Source of the DNA: Acidobacteriota bacterium
Lineage (GTDB): Bacteria > Acidobacteriota > CAIWXX01
Direction of reading: 5' to 3'
Assembly (NCBI GenBank): GCA_016191015.1
Contig: JACPPM010000123.1
Span: 1-48,845, forward strand
DNA length: 48,845 bases
Shown: in pieces, positions 1-9,300 of the stretch
Layout of the letters: each line of letters starts with the position of its first letter
How positions within the stretch are numbered: position 1 is the first letter of the stretch
The notes under the pieces: generated by a model
What the model was told of the DNA's origin: nothing
The model's input: only the letters and a program-made list of their open reading frames with translations
Databases searched by the model: none
Position numbers and translations under genes: made by a program

Positions 1-127
1 CGCTGGCTCGCCCCGGGTCCCTGTCCTATCAGACCGATGATGCACATGGCGCGCAGCGTCATATCTCTGCTCGCCTCGAACGACTAATGGTCTGAGCACC
101 AAAGTGCGGTAAGCGCATAGTGACTGA

Positions 128-661
128 ATGGACGAGCCGGAGGTAAGGACACTATTGGAACGCCACCATGCGGAGAGTTACGGCTGGGCCATGGCTTGCT
201 GCCGCCGGGATTCCGCCGAGGCGGAGGCAGTCCTCCATGCCGCGTACGTGAAGGTGCTGGAAGGCAAGGCACGCTTCGACGGGCTGGCGAGTTTCAAAAC
301 ATGGCTCTTTTCCGTCATCCGCAGGACAGGGGCTGATGAGTGGAGGCGACGCGTACTTCGAAAGTTGAGGCTCGCGAAACATCTGGAGAGCCTCCCACGA
401 GTGGCTGAGTGCGAGCGTCCCGACGATGCCGTCTATCGGTCAGAAGTTCAGTCGATGTTCCGCGCAGCGCTCGCGGCCCTGCCACGGCGGCAACAGGAGG
501 TCCTGCAACTGGTTTTCTATCACGACCTCAGCCTCGTCGAGGCGGCGCGAGCAATGGACATCTCGGTCGGGTCGGCGCGGACGCACTACGACCGGGGAAA
601 GAGGCACTTGCGGTCGTTGATCGAAAAGTCGAAGGTGTTGGATGAATCGCCAGTTGGATGA
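128..661 (+). CDS. ECF-type sigma-70 family RNA polymerase sigma factor
   Basis: A 177-residue sigma factor of the extracytoplasmic-function class, which directs RNA polymerase to a stress regulon. Residues about 3-75 resemble region 2 (core binding and -10 recognition), with a run of Trp and basic residues around SFKTWLFSVIRRTGADEWRR. Residues about 110-165 are region 4, with the usual LPRRQQEVLQLVFYHDLS opening and a helix-turn-helix (VEAARAMDISVGSARTHYDRG). Length is normal for the family, and no C-terminal extension is present. No clear Shine-Dalgarno sequence precedes the ATG. The end overlaps the start of the next gene by 20 bp, so the two are probably translationally coupled. The following membrane protein and Spy-like protein suggest that release from a membrane-bound regulator controls this factor. 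The family call is secure; the regulon is unknown. Confidence 0.93.
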   Translation: MDEPEVRTLLERHHAESYGWAMACCRRDSAEAEAVLHAAYVKVLEGKARFDGLASFKTWLFSVIRRTGADEWRRRVLRKLRLAKHLESLPRVAECERPDDAVYRSEVQSMFRAALAALPRRQQEVLQLVFYHDLSLVEAARAMDISVGSARTHYDRGKRHLRSLIEKSKVLDESPVG

Positions 662-1070
662 CGGCGGATTGCAGAGGCTGTTCCGTGGAATGCGGGATGA
701 AGACGAGCGCGCCGCGCCGCAGTTCGCCCGGGTCCTGGGAGGGGCGGAGGTGCGCATCCGCAGACCCGCTTGTCTCCGGCTGCTCCGAATCACCGCGGTT
801 GGTGCGGCGCTCGTGGTGCTCTGCGTGGTCGGAATCGAGATCGCGACGAGGCCTGAAGATCACAGGGCGGTCCTGGATCGGGCGCCGAATGCGACCGGGT
901 CCAGCCCTGCGCCCGAGCGCGATCTTCAGTCAGGAATCCCCATATGGCGGTGGCAGTCACCGACAGGCTTCCTGCTGAGGAACCCAGGCGATGAGATCCT
1001 GAGGGCGGTTCCGCGGCTGGACCGCTCGTTCATCGAGATTGACGCCACCACGTTCGAAGAAATCAGTTGA
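642..1070 (+). CDS. Single-pass membrane protein, candidate anti-sigma factor
   Basis: A 142-residue protein overlapping the sigma gene by 20 bp. The N-terminal 45 residues are charged and likely cytoplasmic (LFRGMRDEDERAAPQFARVL). They are followed by one hydrophobic segment at about residues 48-66 (LLRITAVGAALVVLCVVGIEI), and the rest is probably periplasmic. That topology and the overlap with a sigma gene are what an anti-sigma factor would show. I see no zinc-binding HxxxCxxC motif, so it is not a classical zf-HC2/ZAS protein. The periplasmic tail ends with a Trp-Arg-Trp and Phe-rich stretch. The anti-sigma role is inferred from position and topology only. It could instead be a membrane component that relays a signal from the periplasmic protein encoded next. 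Confidence 0.7.
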   Translation: MNRQLDDGGLQRLFRGMRDEDERAAPQFARVLGGAEVRIRRPACLRLLRITAVGAALVVLCVVGIEIATRPEDHRAVLDRAPNATGSSPAPERDLQSGIPIWRWQSPTGFLLRNPGDEILRAVPRLDRSFIEIDATTFEEIS

Positions 1071-1086
1071 AATGGAGGGTTTGTTT

Positions 1087-1515
1087 ATGCGACAGAGTGC
1101 GTACTCGTTGATTCTGATGCTCCTGACTGCGGGGGGAGTATTCTCGCAGCCAGCGGAGCATCCCGACCCAATCGGTGACAACCTCTTTCCACCGGAGCTG
1201 GTCATGCAGCACCAGCAGGCAATTGGGCTCACCGAAGAGCAGAAAACCGCGCTCAAGAGCGACATGCAAAGCGCTCAGGCCCGATTCACGGAATTGCAAT
1301 GGGCGCTGCAGGAAGAGATGGAGCGGATGGCGACGGTGGCCAAGGCCAAGCGCATCGACGAACAACAGGCCCTCGCGCAGCTCGACAAAGTGCTCGGCGT
1401 CGAACGCGAGATCAAGCGTGCTCAGCTCGGTCTCGTCATCCGCATCAAGAACAGGCTAACTCCCGATCAGCAGGCGCAGCTTCAGGCAGTCAGGAGCAAG
1501 CTGCGCGACAAGTAG
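1087..1515 (+). CDS. Spy/CpxP/CnrX-like periplasmic LTxxQ protein
   Basis: A 142-residue exported protein. The chosen start is the ATG at 1087, because GGAGG (1074-1078) lies 8 nt upstream and a signal peptide begins there (MRQSAYSLILMLLTAGGVFSQ). The mature part is helical and charged. It carries two LTxxQ-type motifs, LTEEQKTALKSD and LTPDQQAQLQAVRSKL, which are typical of Spy, CpxP, ZraP and CnrX. These are periplasmic alpha-helical hairpin proteins that act as chaperones or metal/stress sensors. Being third in an operon after a sigma factor and a single-pass membrane protein, it resembles CnrX in the CnrYXH nickel/cobalt switch, where the periplasmic sensor controls the anti-sigma factor. 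Only one Met and no His-rich metal site stand out, so a metal ligand cannot be named. It could equally be a general envelope-stress chaperone. Confidence 0.78.
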   Translation: MRQSAYSLILMLLTAGGVFSQPAEHPDPIGDNLFPPELVMQHQQAIGLTEEQKTALKSDMQSAQARFTELQWALQEEMERMATVAKAKRIDEQQALAQLDKVLGVEREIKRAQLGLVIRIKNRLTPDQQAQLQAVRSKLRDK

Positions 1516-1587
1516 CATTTCGCGCCTTGTTCGAATCAACCGTGGTTGCGTTGAAGGGACGAGTTGCTGTCCTTGTCTCGCTCCAGA

Positions 1588-2464
1588 ATGGAGAAACGCA
1601 CGGACACACGGCAGAGGCGAGCACTGGGACGGTGGTGGCTGCTCGCGCTTCTCGCCGGAAGCGCCTGGGGCATCATCGCGGTCAGTACCTGGCCTGGCAG
1701 GGGAGCCAGTTCGCTTCCGGCGAACGCGGATTCGTCCGGAAGCACGGAGACGAAGGCCGGGGGCGGCTGGACGCCCGACCGCCGGCTCACATTCGATCCC
1801 GGCGCCTCCAGGCTCAGCCCCAACTTTGCGTGGTCGGTCGCGGCGGACGCCGGAGGCCGGGTTCACGTCGTCTGGTACGACGACCGCGCCGGCACCTCGC
1901 AGGTGTACTACAAGCGCTCTCCGGACCAGGGCACCTCTTGGGGGCCGGACACAAGGCTCTCCAAGAACCCAGCGTGGAGAGAGCACCCGGCCATCGCGGT
2001 CTAAGGTGCATCAGATACACGCGACAGCTCCCACATGGGTCGGACACGGCGGGGACCAGGCGCGGCTCGAGGCCATCCTGAGAGATTTCGAGCGAATGAT
2101 GAAACTGGCGATGTCCGAATGGGACATCTACTACAAGCGGTCTACCGATGGGGGGCTGACCTGGACCGCCGAACGGCGGCTGACCGATGCTCCGGGGCTG
2201 TCGCAGCGGCCGAGCATCGCCGTGTCAGCGGACGATGTCCACCTCGTTTGGTTCGACGGAAGAGACGACAACGAGGAAATCTACTACGAACACTCCTCCG
2301 ACGCCGGCATGACTTGGGAAGAAGACATGAGGCTGACGGACGCGCCGGGCCAATCCCTTCACTCGAGCGTCGCCGTGTCCGGCACAGATGTGCACATCGT
2401 CTGGTTTGACCATCGAGATGGAAATCCGGAGATCTACTACAAGCGGAGTGCACACGGGCGCTAA
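1588..2464 (+). pseudogene. Broken exported Asp-box (BNR/sialidase-like) protein gene
   Basis: Two adjoining reading frames encode one repeat protein. The first part (from ATG 1588, in-frame stop at 2002-2004) has a membrane/signal segment (RWWLLALLAGSAWGIIAVST) and one full Asp-box repeat ending HPAIAV. The second part, in another frame (about 2120-2464), continues with two more 50-residue repeats (IYYKRSTDGGLTW, IYYEHSSDAGMTW) and a final IYYKRS. The repeats carry the S-x-D-x-G-x-T/S-W Asp-box and the motif VHLVWFD-R-D. From the spacing of the intact repeats, about 54 nt are expected between HPAIAV and the next IYYKRS. The sequence has 124 nt there (2002-2125) with no repeat homology, shifting the frame by one. 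This fits an insertion/replacement in an inactivated gene, or an assembly fault. Asp-box proteins form beta-propellers; no glycosidase active site was identified. Confidence 0.7.
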
Positions 2465-2588
2465 CGCGGCCCCTCGAGCTGTGGCCTCGCCGCGAAGAAA
2501 GATGTGGAGCCCTGTACTTTGGTACGATGCCCGCGGCGCCACGCCGACCCATATCTCTCTACAAGACACATAAACGAGGAGACATTCG

Positions 2589-3227
2589 ATGTCATTACTC
2601 AAGATGGCTGCCATGGGTGTGCCCGTCATCCTGCTGGCACAGGGATCAGAAGGCCAGAGCAACCCGGTGTCAATCGCGACGGCATACTCCGAGAGCTTCG
2701 AGACAGGTATGGGAGGGTGGATGCCCGACCACCATTTGGCCTGTGAGCCGGCGTGCTGGCCTCTTTCGTGGCACATCGTCAGAAGCCCTACTCGCGCCTA
2801 TCACGGTGCCTACTCTCTTGATTGCTATCTCAACGGCGATCACGATGACGGCACAATTTGGGTGGAGCGGCCGTTTCAGACCTCCGCCCTGGCACCGGGT
2901 TCCTACAAGGTGTCGCTTTTGTTTTATCTTTGGAGCGACAGCTATTCCCATGTCAACCGGTGGCCGGTTGTGGCGTTTCTCGGCTCCGCAGATCCCGAAA
3001 GGGAGGACCAGTTTGCCATCATCGGGCAGACCAACATGGTCGCGGGCTGGAAGCAGTACAGCTATTCGCGAGTCGTGAGCCTGAAGCCGACCCAAGCGCT
3101 CTGGGTGGCATTTGGCTTCGGTGCGACATGGGAAGTCCCGCGCACGTACGCCATGGACATGGTCCGGATCACGGTGGAACCCGCGCGGGCTCGACGAGCT
3201 CAGCCCACCAGACATCACGAACGATGA
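2589..3227 (+). CDS. Secreted protein of unknown function, jelly-roll-like
   Basis: A 212-residue protein preceded by GAGGAG at about 2575-2580. A short hydrophobic N-terminus (KMAAMGVPVILLAQGSEGQS) suggests export. The body begins with ESFETGMGGW and continues with Trp/Tyr-rich strands (GSYKVSLLFYLWSD and WVAFGFGATWEV). This is the usual look of a beta-sandwich domain of the kind seen in secreted carbohydrate- or cell-surface-binding proteins. Two closely placed Cys residues (HLACEPACW) may form a disulfide. I do not recognise a named family, and the binding role is only a guess from the pattern. It lies between the broken Asp-box gene and a repeat-rich secreted protein on the same strand. 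Confidence 0.72.
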   Translation: MSLLKMAAMGVPVILLAQGSEGQSNPVSIATAYSESFETGMGGWMPDHHLACEPACWPLSWHIVRSPTRAYHGAYSLDCYLNGDHDDGTIWVERPFQTSALAPGSYKVSLLFYLWSDSYSHVNRWPVVAFLGSADPEREDQFAIIGQTNMVAGWKQYSYSRVVSLKPTQALWVAFGFGATWEVPRTYAMDMVRITVEPARARRAQPTRHHER

Positions 3228-3290
3228 TGGGACGTGGACATCGGGTTTCTGATGCCGAGAACCGTGTCGACAAGACAAGGGAGGTAACAT

Positions 3291-4793
3291 ATGACGGGAA
3301 AGGTCTTCTGGCTCTTCGCAGTTTGCGGTGTGACGATGCTGTGCTCGGCTCCTACTCATGTCGCCACGCAGCCCGTGGAGAGCGTTGTCGAGACCGTTGG
3401 GTCAGAGACAGCCTCCACCGAGGCGCGGGAGGAGCGGGCTCCAACCTTCCTTGGGCGCGTGCTGGATAGCGCCAATGAGCCGATTCCACTGGCCGAAGTG
3501 ATGGTGACTACGCCCGGAGCGGCAGACCCCCAAGGTCGGGAGACGATTGCGGCGACCGAGACCGACGAACAAGGGTACTTCGGTCTGAGCCTCGACCCCG
3601 GAGTATATGTCGTGGAGGTGAGCGCGCCCGGGTACATGCCAGTTGCGGCCAATGTCGATATCACCGAAGGGCCCGTCGCCCGGGATTTCTTTCTGAATCG
3701 GACCGGGACTGTTTTCGGACGCCTCATTGGCCTAACTGCAGAAAAGGGTCGTTCTCTCGCGGCTCGCGCGGAGCAAGGGCCCGGTCGGACGGCTTCTGAT
3801 GAAAGGCTGAGCTTCACAACTCCCGTCATTGACGGTGTCTATGAGATAGGCGACCTGACAGAAGGGTGGTATCAGCTCTACACCGTGATCGCCGGTCAGG
3901 CCTACCCATCCGGACCGCAGGTTTTCGTCGCGGCGGGGACGCGGAATGAGGTAGACCTTCCCGTTCCGGCGCTCGGCACGCTAGAAGGCATTGTGCGCGC
4001 CGGAGCCGAAGGTTCGCCGTCACTGTTGAGCTTCGAGATTGTCTACCGGGAGCCTGAGTACACAGAGTGGGCAACCGTTCCCGTGCTGCCGGGAGGACGC
4101 TACAAATTGGAGGGGCTGCGCCCTGGGCCGGCACTCATTGGCGTGCGGGCACGTGGGTTCGCCGCGCTTCGTCGAACCGCGGTGACAGTTTCCCCCGGTT
4201 CTCCCCCAACGCGTTTCGACATCGACTACCGGGGCGGCGTCCTATCAGGGAAGGTCATTAGTACGGGGTCGGGCCGGCCCGCGTCGAACGCTTCCGTGCG
4301 ATTCTTGACCTTGGATACCGCATGGCGAGCGGAAACCGGGAATGCTGAGATCGGCCGTGCCGTCGTCGGTCCCGACGGCGCATTTCGCCTGGCGGGTCTG
4401 GCCGAGGGAAGCTATCTGGTGGTTGCAGAAGCCGCGGGGCTAGCGCCTTGGTCAAAGCAGGTCACGTGCAAGAACGGCGCAGACTGTGTGCTCAACGTGG
4501 CCATGTCGGCCGGATACGACGTGACGATCCAAGTCGTGGATCCTCAGGGGGAGATCGTCCCAGAGACCATAGTGCTCCTCAGGCAGGAACCGATATCTGC
4601 TTGCCTGTTCGAGGGCAGGACTGATCAGGAGGGCCGACTGGTTCTGCATGGAGTTCCTGCCGGCGACTTCACACTGAGTGTCGATCCAGCACTGGGCAGA
4701 CCCGCCGGATCTCCTGACAGCGGGTCTGGTATCACTGACACGATCATCACGGTGTCCAAGTACACCCGTGAATTCCTGGTTCGGTGCCAGTAG
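3291..4793 (+). CDS. Secreted protein with repeated carboxypeptidase-regulatory-like domains
   Basis: A 500-residue protein with a strong ribosome binding site (AGGGAGGT ending at 3285) and an N-terminal signal segment (KVFWLFAVCGVTMLCSA). It is built from several beta-sandwich units of the CarboxypepD_reg-like / Cna-B type. The first is at about residues 53-120 (FLGRVLDSANEPIPLAEV, DEQGYFGLSLDPGVYVVEV). Weaker copies follow at about 130-310. Another lies at about 315-400 (GKVISTGSGRPASNASVRF, PDGAFRLAGLAEGSYLVVAE), and a last one at about 405-480 (VDPQGEIVPETIVLLRQ). The D-x-x-G-x-F followed by L-x-x-G-x-Y signature recurs. Such domains are structural spacers or ligand-binding modules in exported proteins. 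No catalytic domain is attached. The function is unknown; the domain call is good. Confidence 0.85.
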   Translation: MTGKVFWLFAVCGVTMLCSAPTHVATQPVESVVETVGSETASTEAREERAPTFLGRVLDSANEPIPLAEVMVTTPGAADPQGRETIAATETDEQGYFGLSLDPGVYVVEVSAPGYMPVAANVDITEGPVARDFFLNRTGTVFGRLIGLTAEKGRSLAARAEQGPGRTASDERLSFTTPVIDGVYEIGDLTEGWYQLYTVIAGQAYPSGPQVFVAAGTRNEVDLPVPALGTLEGIVRAGAEGSPSLLSFEIVYREPEYTEWATVPVLPGGRYKLEGLRPGPALIGVRARGFAALRRTAVTVSPGSPPTRFDIDYRGGVLSGKVISTGSGRPASNASVRFLTLDTAWRAETGNAEIGRAVVGPDGAFRLAGLAEGSYLVVAEAAGLAPWSKQVTCKNGADCVLNVAMSAGYDVTIQVVDPQGEIVPETIVLLRQEPISACLFEGRTDQEGRLVLHGVPAGDFTLSVDPALGRPAGSPDSGSGITDTIITVSKYTREFLVRCQ

Positions 4794-5149
4794 CGATGCA
4801 TGTTTGGCGATTCAATAGCCATGCTGCTAAAGAGATCGGTCCTGCGTGTTGGCGTGATGTCAGGGACGTAATGATGGCCACAGTTCAACGCCTTGGGGGG
4901 ACCCGGACGCCCGGCCCGATTGGTACCCGAGAACTCACGGCGTATGGGCCGGCGGAGCGAATGTCCGGAGATGCGGTGCCTCCCGTGTGTCGCAGGGCTG
5001 AGGCAATCGCTCGGTCGCCTCCGGCATGCCGTGCCCTGCGAACCGGGTTCTTCAAGGTGCGGGAGAGGCAGGCGTTTCAAAGGCGGGCGCGGAGCCTTCT
5101 GTCACGTTCTCCCAGCGATCCTGGAGTCATCAAAGAAAGGAGATGCCAA
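4794..5149. other. 356-bp gap without a recognisable gene
   Basis: Open reading continues through this stretch in the frame of the next gene, but the composition and lack of any ribosome binding site argue against coding. Only the ribosome binding site AAAGGAG at 5136-5142 for the next gene stands out. It may contain that gene's promoter and a long leader. I see no repeat or strong hairpin here. Confidence 0.5.
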
Positions 5150-6163
5150 ATGGCACGATTGACCAGAACGATGATTGGCCTGTTGGCGGCAATCGGAACC
5201 TACATCAGCCCAGCCCCCGCTGCGGCCTACATCTACCAGGAGCTCAACGGCGTCACGGTGACGGAAGCCACCTATGTCCAGCAGATTCTCGATGGAAACT
5301 GGTACGCCCTCCGAAATCCACTTGGAGCAGGCAACGTGTACAGCAAGGTAAACTGGGACTACCAGTCAAAGACCATCACGAGTCCCTCGGATTGGACAAT
5401 CCGCGGACTGCTCATTCACAGGTATGAGCTTCAGGGACCGAAGAATGCCAACGGGACCTACGTCTACTTCATGGAGACACACGAGACCCAAGTCAGGTAC
5501 CTGAACGGCAAGCTCTATGTGTACCTGCCCTATGCGCAGCCAAGCGACCCTCCGATAGATGATCCGAATCAGAGGACTTACACGGGCAAAGTCGTCGTCA
5601 CGGTCGCTGCAAGTCGGACGAACGACACGTCCTTCTCGATAGGGAGTGGGTTCGGCTTCAGTCTGACGAAGAAATCGTCATCCTCGGCGACCACCATGGC
5701 CGTGGTCGTGTGGGGTATGCCATACCAGCAGACCCGGCCTGTGGCCTTGAGACGGGATCAGTTCACCGGCGCCCTCGTTGTGGAGATGGGTAACGATTGG
5801 ATCTCTCGGAAGACCCTGAACGGAAGGTCCACGATCGTGACCACCACGATAGGTTGCCAGAGTGGTTACGAGTCGAGTTGGTCCAGCGAGCATTCCGATC
5901 AGAACGGAGGCAACAAACAATCGGGGGCGTCCGGCAAGACGTGTGTTCTTTCAAGAAGCGCGTTTGAAGGAGACGTTAGCTCGCGGTCGAATGGGCTGGG
6001 GCTGAGTGGGCTGCTCAACATAGACACCACAAGGTCGCCCGCAAGACCCTGGGTTCACTTCGCCGTGGACCTGAGATGGTTTACGGACGTCACTTCCACG
6101 CCGATCCAGAGTTTCATAAACGAGAATGTACAGAGCCTCGACAAGTCAATGACTGCCTACTAG
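5150..6163 (+). CDS. Secreted protein of unknown function
   Basis: A 337-residue exported protein. The ATG at 5150 was chosen over an upstream in-frame start because AAAGGAG lies 7 nt before it and a clear signal peptide begins there (MARLTRTMIGLLAAIG, cleavage probably after PAPAAA). The mature protein is rich in Tyr, Thr and Ser, with beta-strand-like stretches (YVYFMETHETQVRYL, GKLYVYLPYAQPS, GKVVVTVAASRTNDTSF). Two Cys (GCQSGYES and GKTCVLS) are placed to form one disulfide. I recognise no family. It ends the run of exported proteins that starts at 1.6 kb. A strong stem-loop 70 nt after its stop probably marks the 3' end of the transcript. Confidence 0.8.
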   Translation: MARLTRTMIGLLAAIGTYISPAPAAAYIYQELNGVTVTEATYVQQILDGNWYALRNPLGAGNVYSKVNWDYQSKTITSPSDWTIRGLLIHRYELQGPKNANGTYVYFMETHETQVRYLNGKLYVYLPYAQPSDPPIDDPNQRTYTGKVVVTVAASRTNDTSFSIGSGFGFSLTKKSSSSATTMAVVVWGMPYQQTRPVALRRDQFTGALVVEMGNDWISRKTLNGRSTIVTTTIGCQSGYESSWSSEHSDQNGGNKQSGASGKTCVLSRSAFEGDVSSRSNGLGLSGLLNIDTTRSPARPWVHFAVDLRWFTDVTSTPIQSFINENVQSLDKSMTAY

Positions 6164-6232
6164 TAGGAGGTCAGACAGCTCATTTCGACAGAGCAACGGG
6201 TGCACGGTATCAAGAACGCGAAAAGTTTTCGA

Positions 6233-6269
6233 GGGCGATGTGGGAAAGTGCGGCTTTTCCACATCGCCC
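6233..6269 (+). terminator. Long stem-loop between the secreted gene and the sensor kinase
   Basis: GGGCGATGTGGGAAA pairs with TTTTCCACATCGCCC with one mismatched position and a short loop, giving a stem of about 15 bp. It lies 70 nt after the stop at 6163 and 84 nt before the kinase start. No T-run follows on the plus strand, so it is not a textbook intrinsic terminator. It may end or stabilise the upstream mRNA. Confidence 0.55.
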
Positions 6270-6352
6270 GGGATGGGCTGCGCGTCGAATCCACACGGTC
6301 TCTCCAAGCAGTGAGAGTGCCCGATGGCACGCTCTGAGCTCAGCGCCCTTCC

Positions 6353-9300
6353 GTGTCCAGGCTCATGATACCTTTCAGATCGCGGTGGTTTCTGTGGGAG
6401 AGACCCCGGAACGCCACCACCCGCGACATTCGATTGTGTGGTCGATGGCGACGGCACTGTCCCCTCGCCTGCGTGCTCACCATGGCGTCTGCCTGCACGT
6501 TGGTGGCCCTCGACCCCAGCAAAGCCGTCACGCAGTACATGCACAAAGCGTGGACCACCGACGATGGCCTCCCGCAAAGCTCGGTGCAGTCAATCATTCA
6601 GACTCGTGACGGCTACCTCTGGCTTGGTACCCAGGAAGGACTCGTCTGTTTCGACGGGGTGCGATTTACCGCGTACGACAAGGGGAACACTCCTGAAATC
6701 ACCAGCAACAACATCACGGCCCTCTATGAGGACCGCCAAGGTAGCCTGTGGATCGGCACCCGCGGCGGCGGGCTCGTTCGGCTTCGAGACGGCACGTTCA
6801 CCACATACACGACAAAGCAGGGCCTTGCACACGACCGAGTGTGGTCGATGTGCGAGGATGCTGATGGAGCCCTCTGGATAGGGACCACCGATGGGTTGAG
6901 CCGATTTCAGGACGGTAAGTTCACTGCAGTTGCTCTCCACGATAGTCTTCCGAACCGTTTCGTCCGGGCGGTGCACATGGATCGTGACGGCACCCTCTGG
7001 GTCGGCACCTACGGAGGTGGCCTGTTCCGGATCAGGAACGGACGAGTTACCGTCTACGATACGAAATCCGGACTGGCCAGCGACGTGGTGTGGGCTCTCT
7101 GCGAAGACCACCTCGGCGGGCTCTGGATTGGAACCGACAGTGGGCTCCAGCTCCTCAAGGACGACAGGCTGGCTCTGTACACCACCGCCGAAGGCCTCAC
7201 CGAAAATGTCGTGCGGTGCATTGCTGAGGACGGTCAGGGCAACATCTGGATCGGTACCACCAGCAAGGGACTGAATCGACTGAGAGGCGGAAAATTCGCC
7301 GCATTCACGCGGGATGAAGGATTGGTCGGCGATCGAGTTGTGTCGCTCTACGAGGACCGAGAGGGAGACCTGTGGATCGGCACCCTAGGGGGCGGATTGA
7401 ATCGTCTCCGAGATGGCAAGTTTGTCTGCTATACAACCAGGGAAGGTCTGCCGCACAACACCGTATTCACGATTTGCGAGGATCGGAGTCGCCGGCTTTG
7501 GATGGGCACGGCTGGTGGCCTCGCCTGCTTCGCCGATGGGACGTTCACGACGTTCAGCATGAGGCATGGCTTGGCGGAGGACCTCGTCCAGTCCGTCTGG
7601 CCCGATCCCGCCGGGGACGTCTGGATTGGCACGTATGGCAGCGGGATCGGCCGAATGAGCGGCGGGCGCGTGACGACGACCTATACGGCACGACAGGGAC
7701 TGGCCAGTGATCTTGTCTCCTCGATCCTGGTGGATCGCGAGAAGAACGTCTGGGTCGGAACGGTCGGCGGCGTGAGCTGCTTTGCCGCTGGGACATTCAG
7801 AACGTACACCAGCAAGGATGGCCTGTCCAACGACATCGTCCGGTCGCTCTTCGAGGACCACGAAGGCACGCTCTGGATCGGCACGAATTCTGGGTTGAGT
7901 TGGATGAGGGGAGGGAGGCTTTCGAGCTATTCCGGATCAGACCTCTCTCAGCAGACTGTTCTTTGCATGTCCGAGGATTCGGACGGTACCCTCTGGATCG
8001 GCACTCTCGGCGGAGGTCTGTACAGGGTCGCGAGGGGAAGATCCGCCAGATTCTCGACCAAGGAGGGTCTGTTCGGCGATGTGATCTACCAGATGCTCGA
8101 GGATGCTCAAGGCCGGCTCTGGATGACCTGCAACCGCGGGATCTTTTGGGTCGACAGGAAACAGCTCAATGAGATGGCGGAAGGGCGCATCGACTCGATT
8201 CATTCTGTCGCCTACGGTCAGAACGACGGGCTTGCGAGCAAGGAATGCAACGGCGGCTTTCAGCCCGCCGGGTGGAAGGCGGCGGACGGGCGGCTGTGGT
8301 TCCCCACCATGAAAGGGGTCGTCGTGATAGACCCCTCGAATATCGCTCTGAACACGTACGTACCTCCGGTCCACATCGAAGCATTCACGGTCGATCACCG
8401 GACGATCGCGCGAGTCCAGCCGGTTGAGCTTCCACCTGGCAGCAGGTCTCTGGAGCTCCAGTATACGGCATTGAGCCTGGCTGCGCCGGAAGACGTCCAT
8501 TTCGAGTACAAGCTGGAGGGGTTCGATCGTGAATGGGTGCAGGCAGGACACCGCCGCGTCGCCTACTACACGAACTTGCCTCCGCGGAGGTACCGGTTTG
8601 TCGTGAGGGCTTCGAACCAGGACGGGGTCTGGAACAAGACCGGGGCATCGCTCAGCTTCTCGCTCAAACCTCATTTCTATCAAACGACCTTTTTCTATCT
8701 GGTGTGCGTCGCCTGCACGGCGCTCTTCGGTCGCTGGCTCCATCAACTCCGGACCCAGAAGCTGAGAGCGAGAGCCGCAGTCCTCGCGGAACGGTACCGG
8801 ATGGCGCGCGATCTCCACGATACCCTGGCGCAGGACCTGGCCGGCATTGTCGTGAGCCTGGAAGCCATCGAGGAGTTTGGTTGGGAGAGTCCACCGCAAG
8901 CGAAAGAGCTCCTGGACCGGGTTCGTCGAGCGGCGCGAAAGAGCCTCCTGGGGATCCGAGGTGTCGTCTGGGAATTGAGAACGAATGGGTCACACAATCA
9001 GGACCTGGTCGATTTGTTGAGGCGAATGATCGCGGAGACATTCTCTGGAAGCACGATGGAGATCAGGCTCGTCACGAGTGGAACGCAGCGGCCCGTGTCA
9101 CCGCTGGTCGCGGCCGAGCTGGTGCAGATTGCTCGCGAAGCGCTGACGAACGCCCACCGGCATTCGACGGCCGCACGTGCAAATCTAGAGATCACGGTCG
9201 ACCGGAAGCTGCTGACGCTCGCCATCCGCGATGCGGGTCGTGGATTTGTCCCGGATAACGTGGTCGGCAGGGCAAGCGGATTCGGCATCGCGGGGATGCG

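Noticed and set aside
1-95. Possible C-terminal ends of an upstream gene in two plus-strand frames (stops at 85-87 and 93-95)
   Set aside because: Two frames are open equally and too short to recognise; no homology can be argued.
4784-5149. An upstream in-frame extension of the secreted gene at 5150
   Set aside because: It has no ribosome binding site and an odd composition, and would hide a good signal peptide in the interior.
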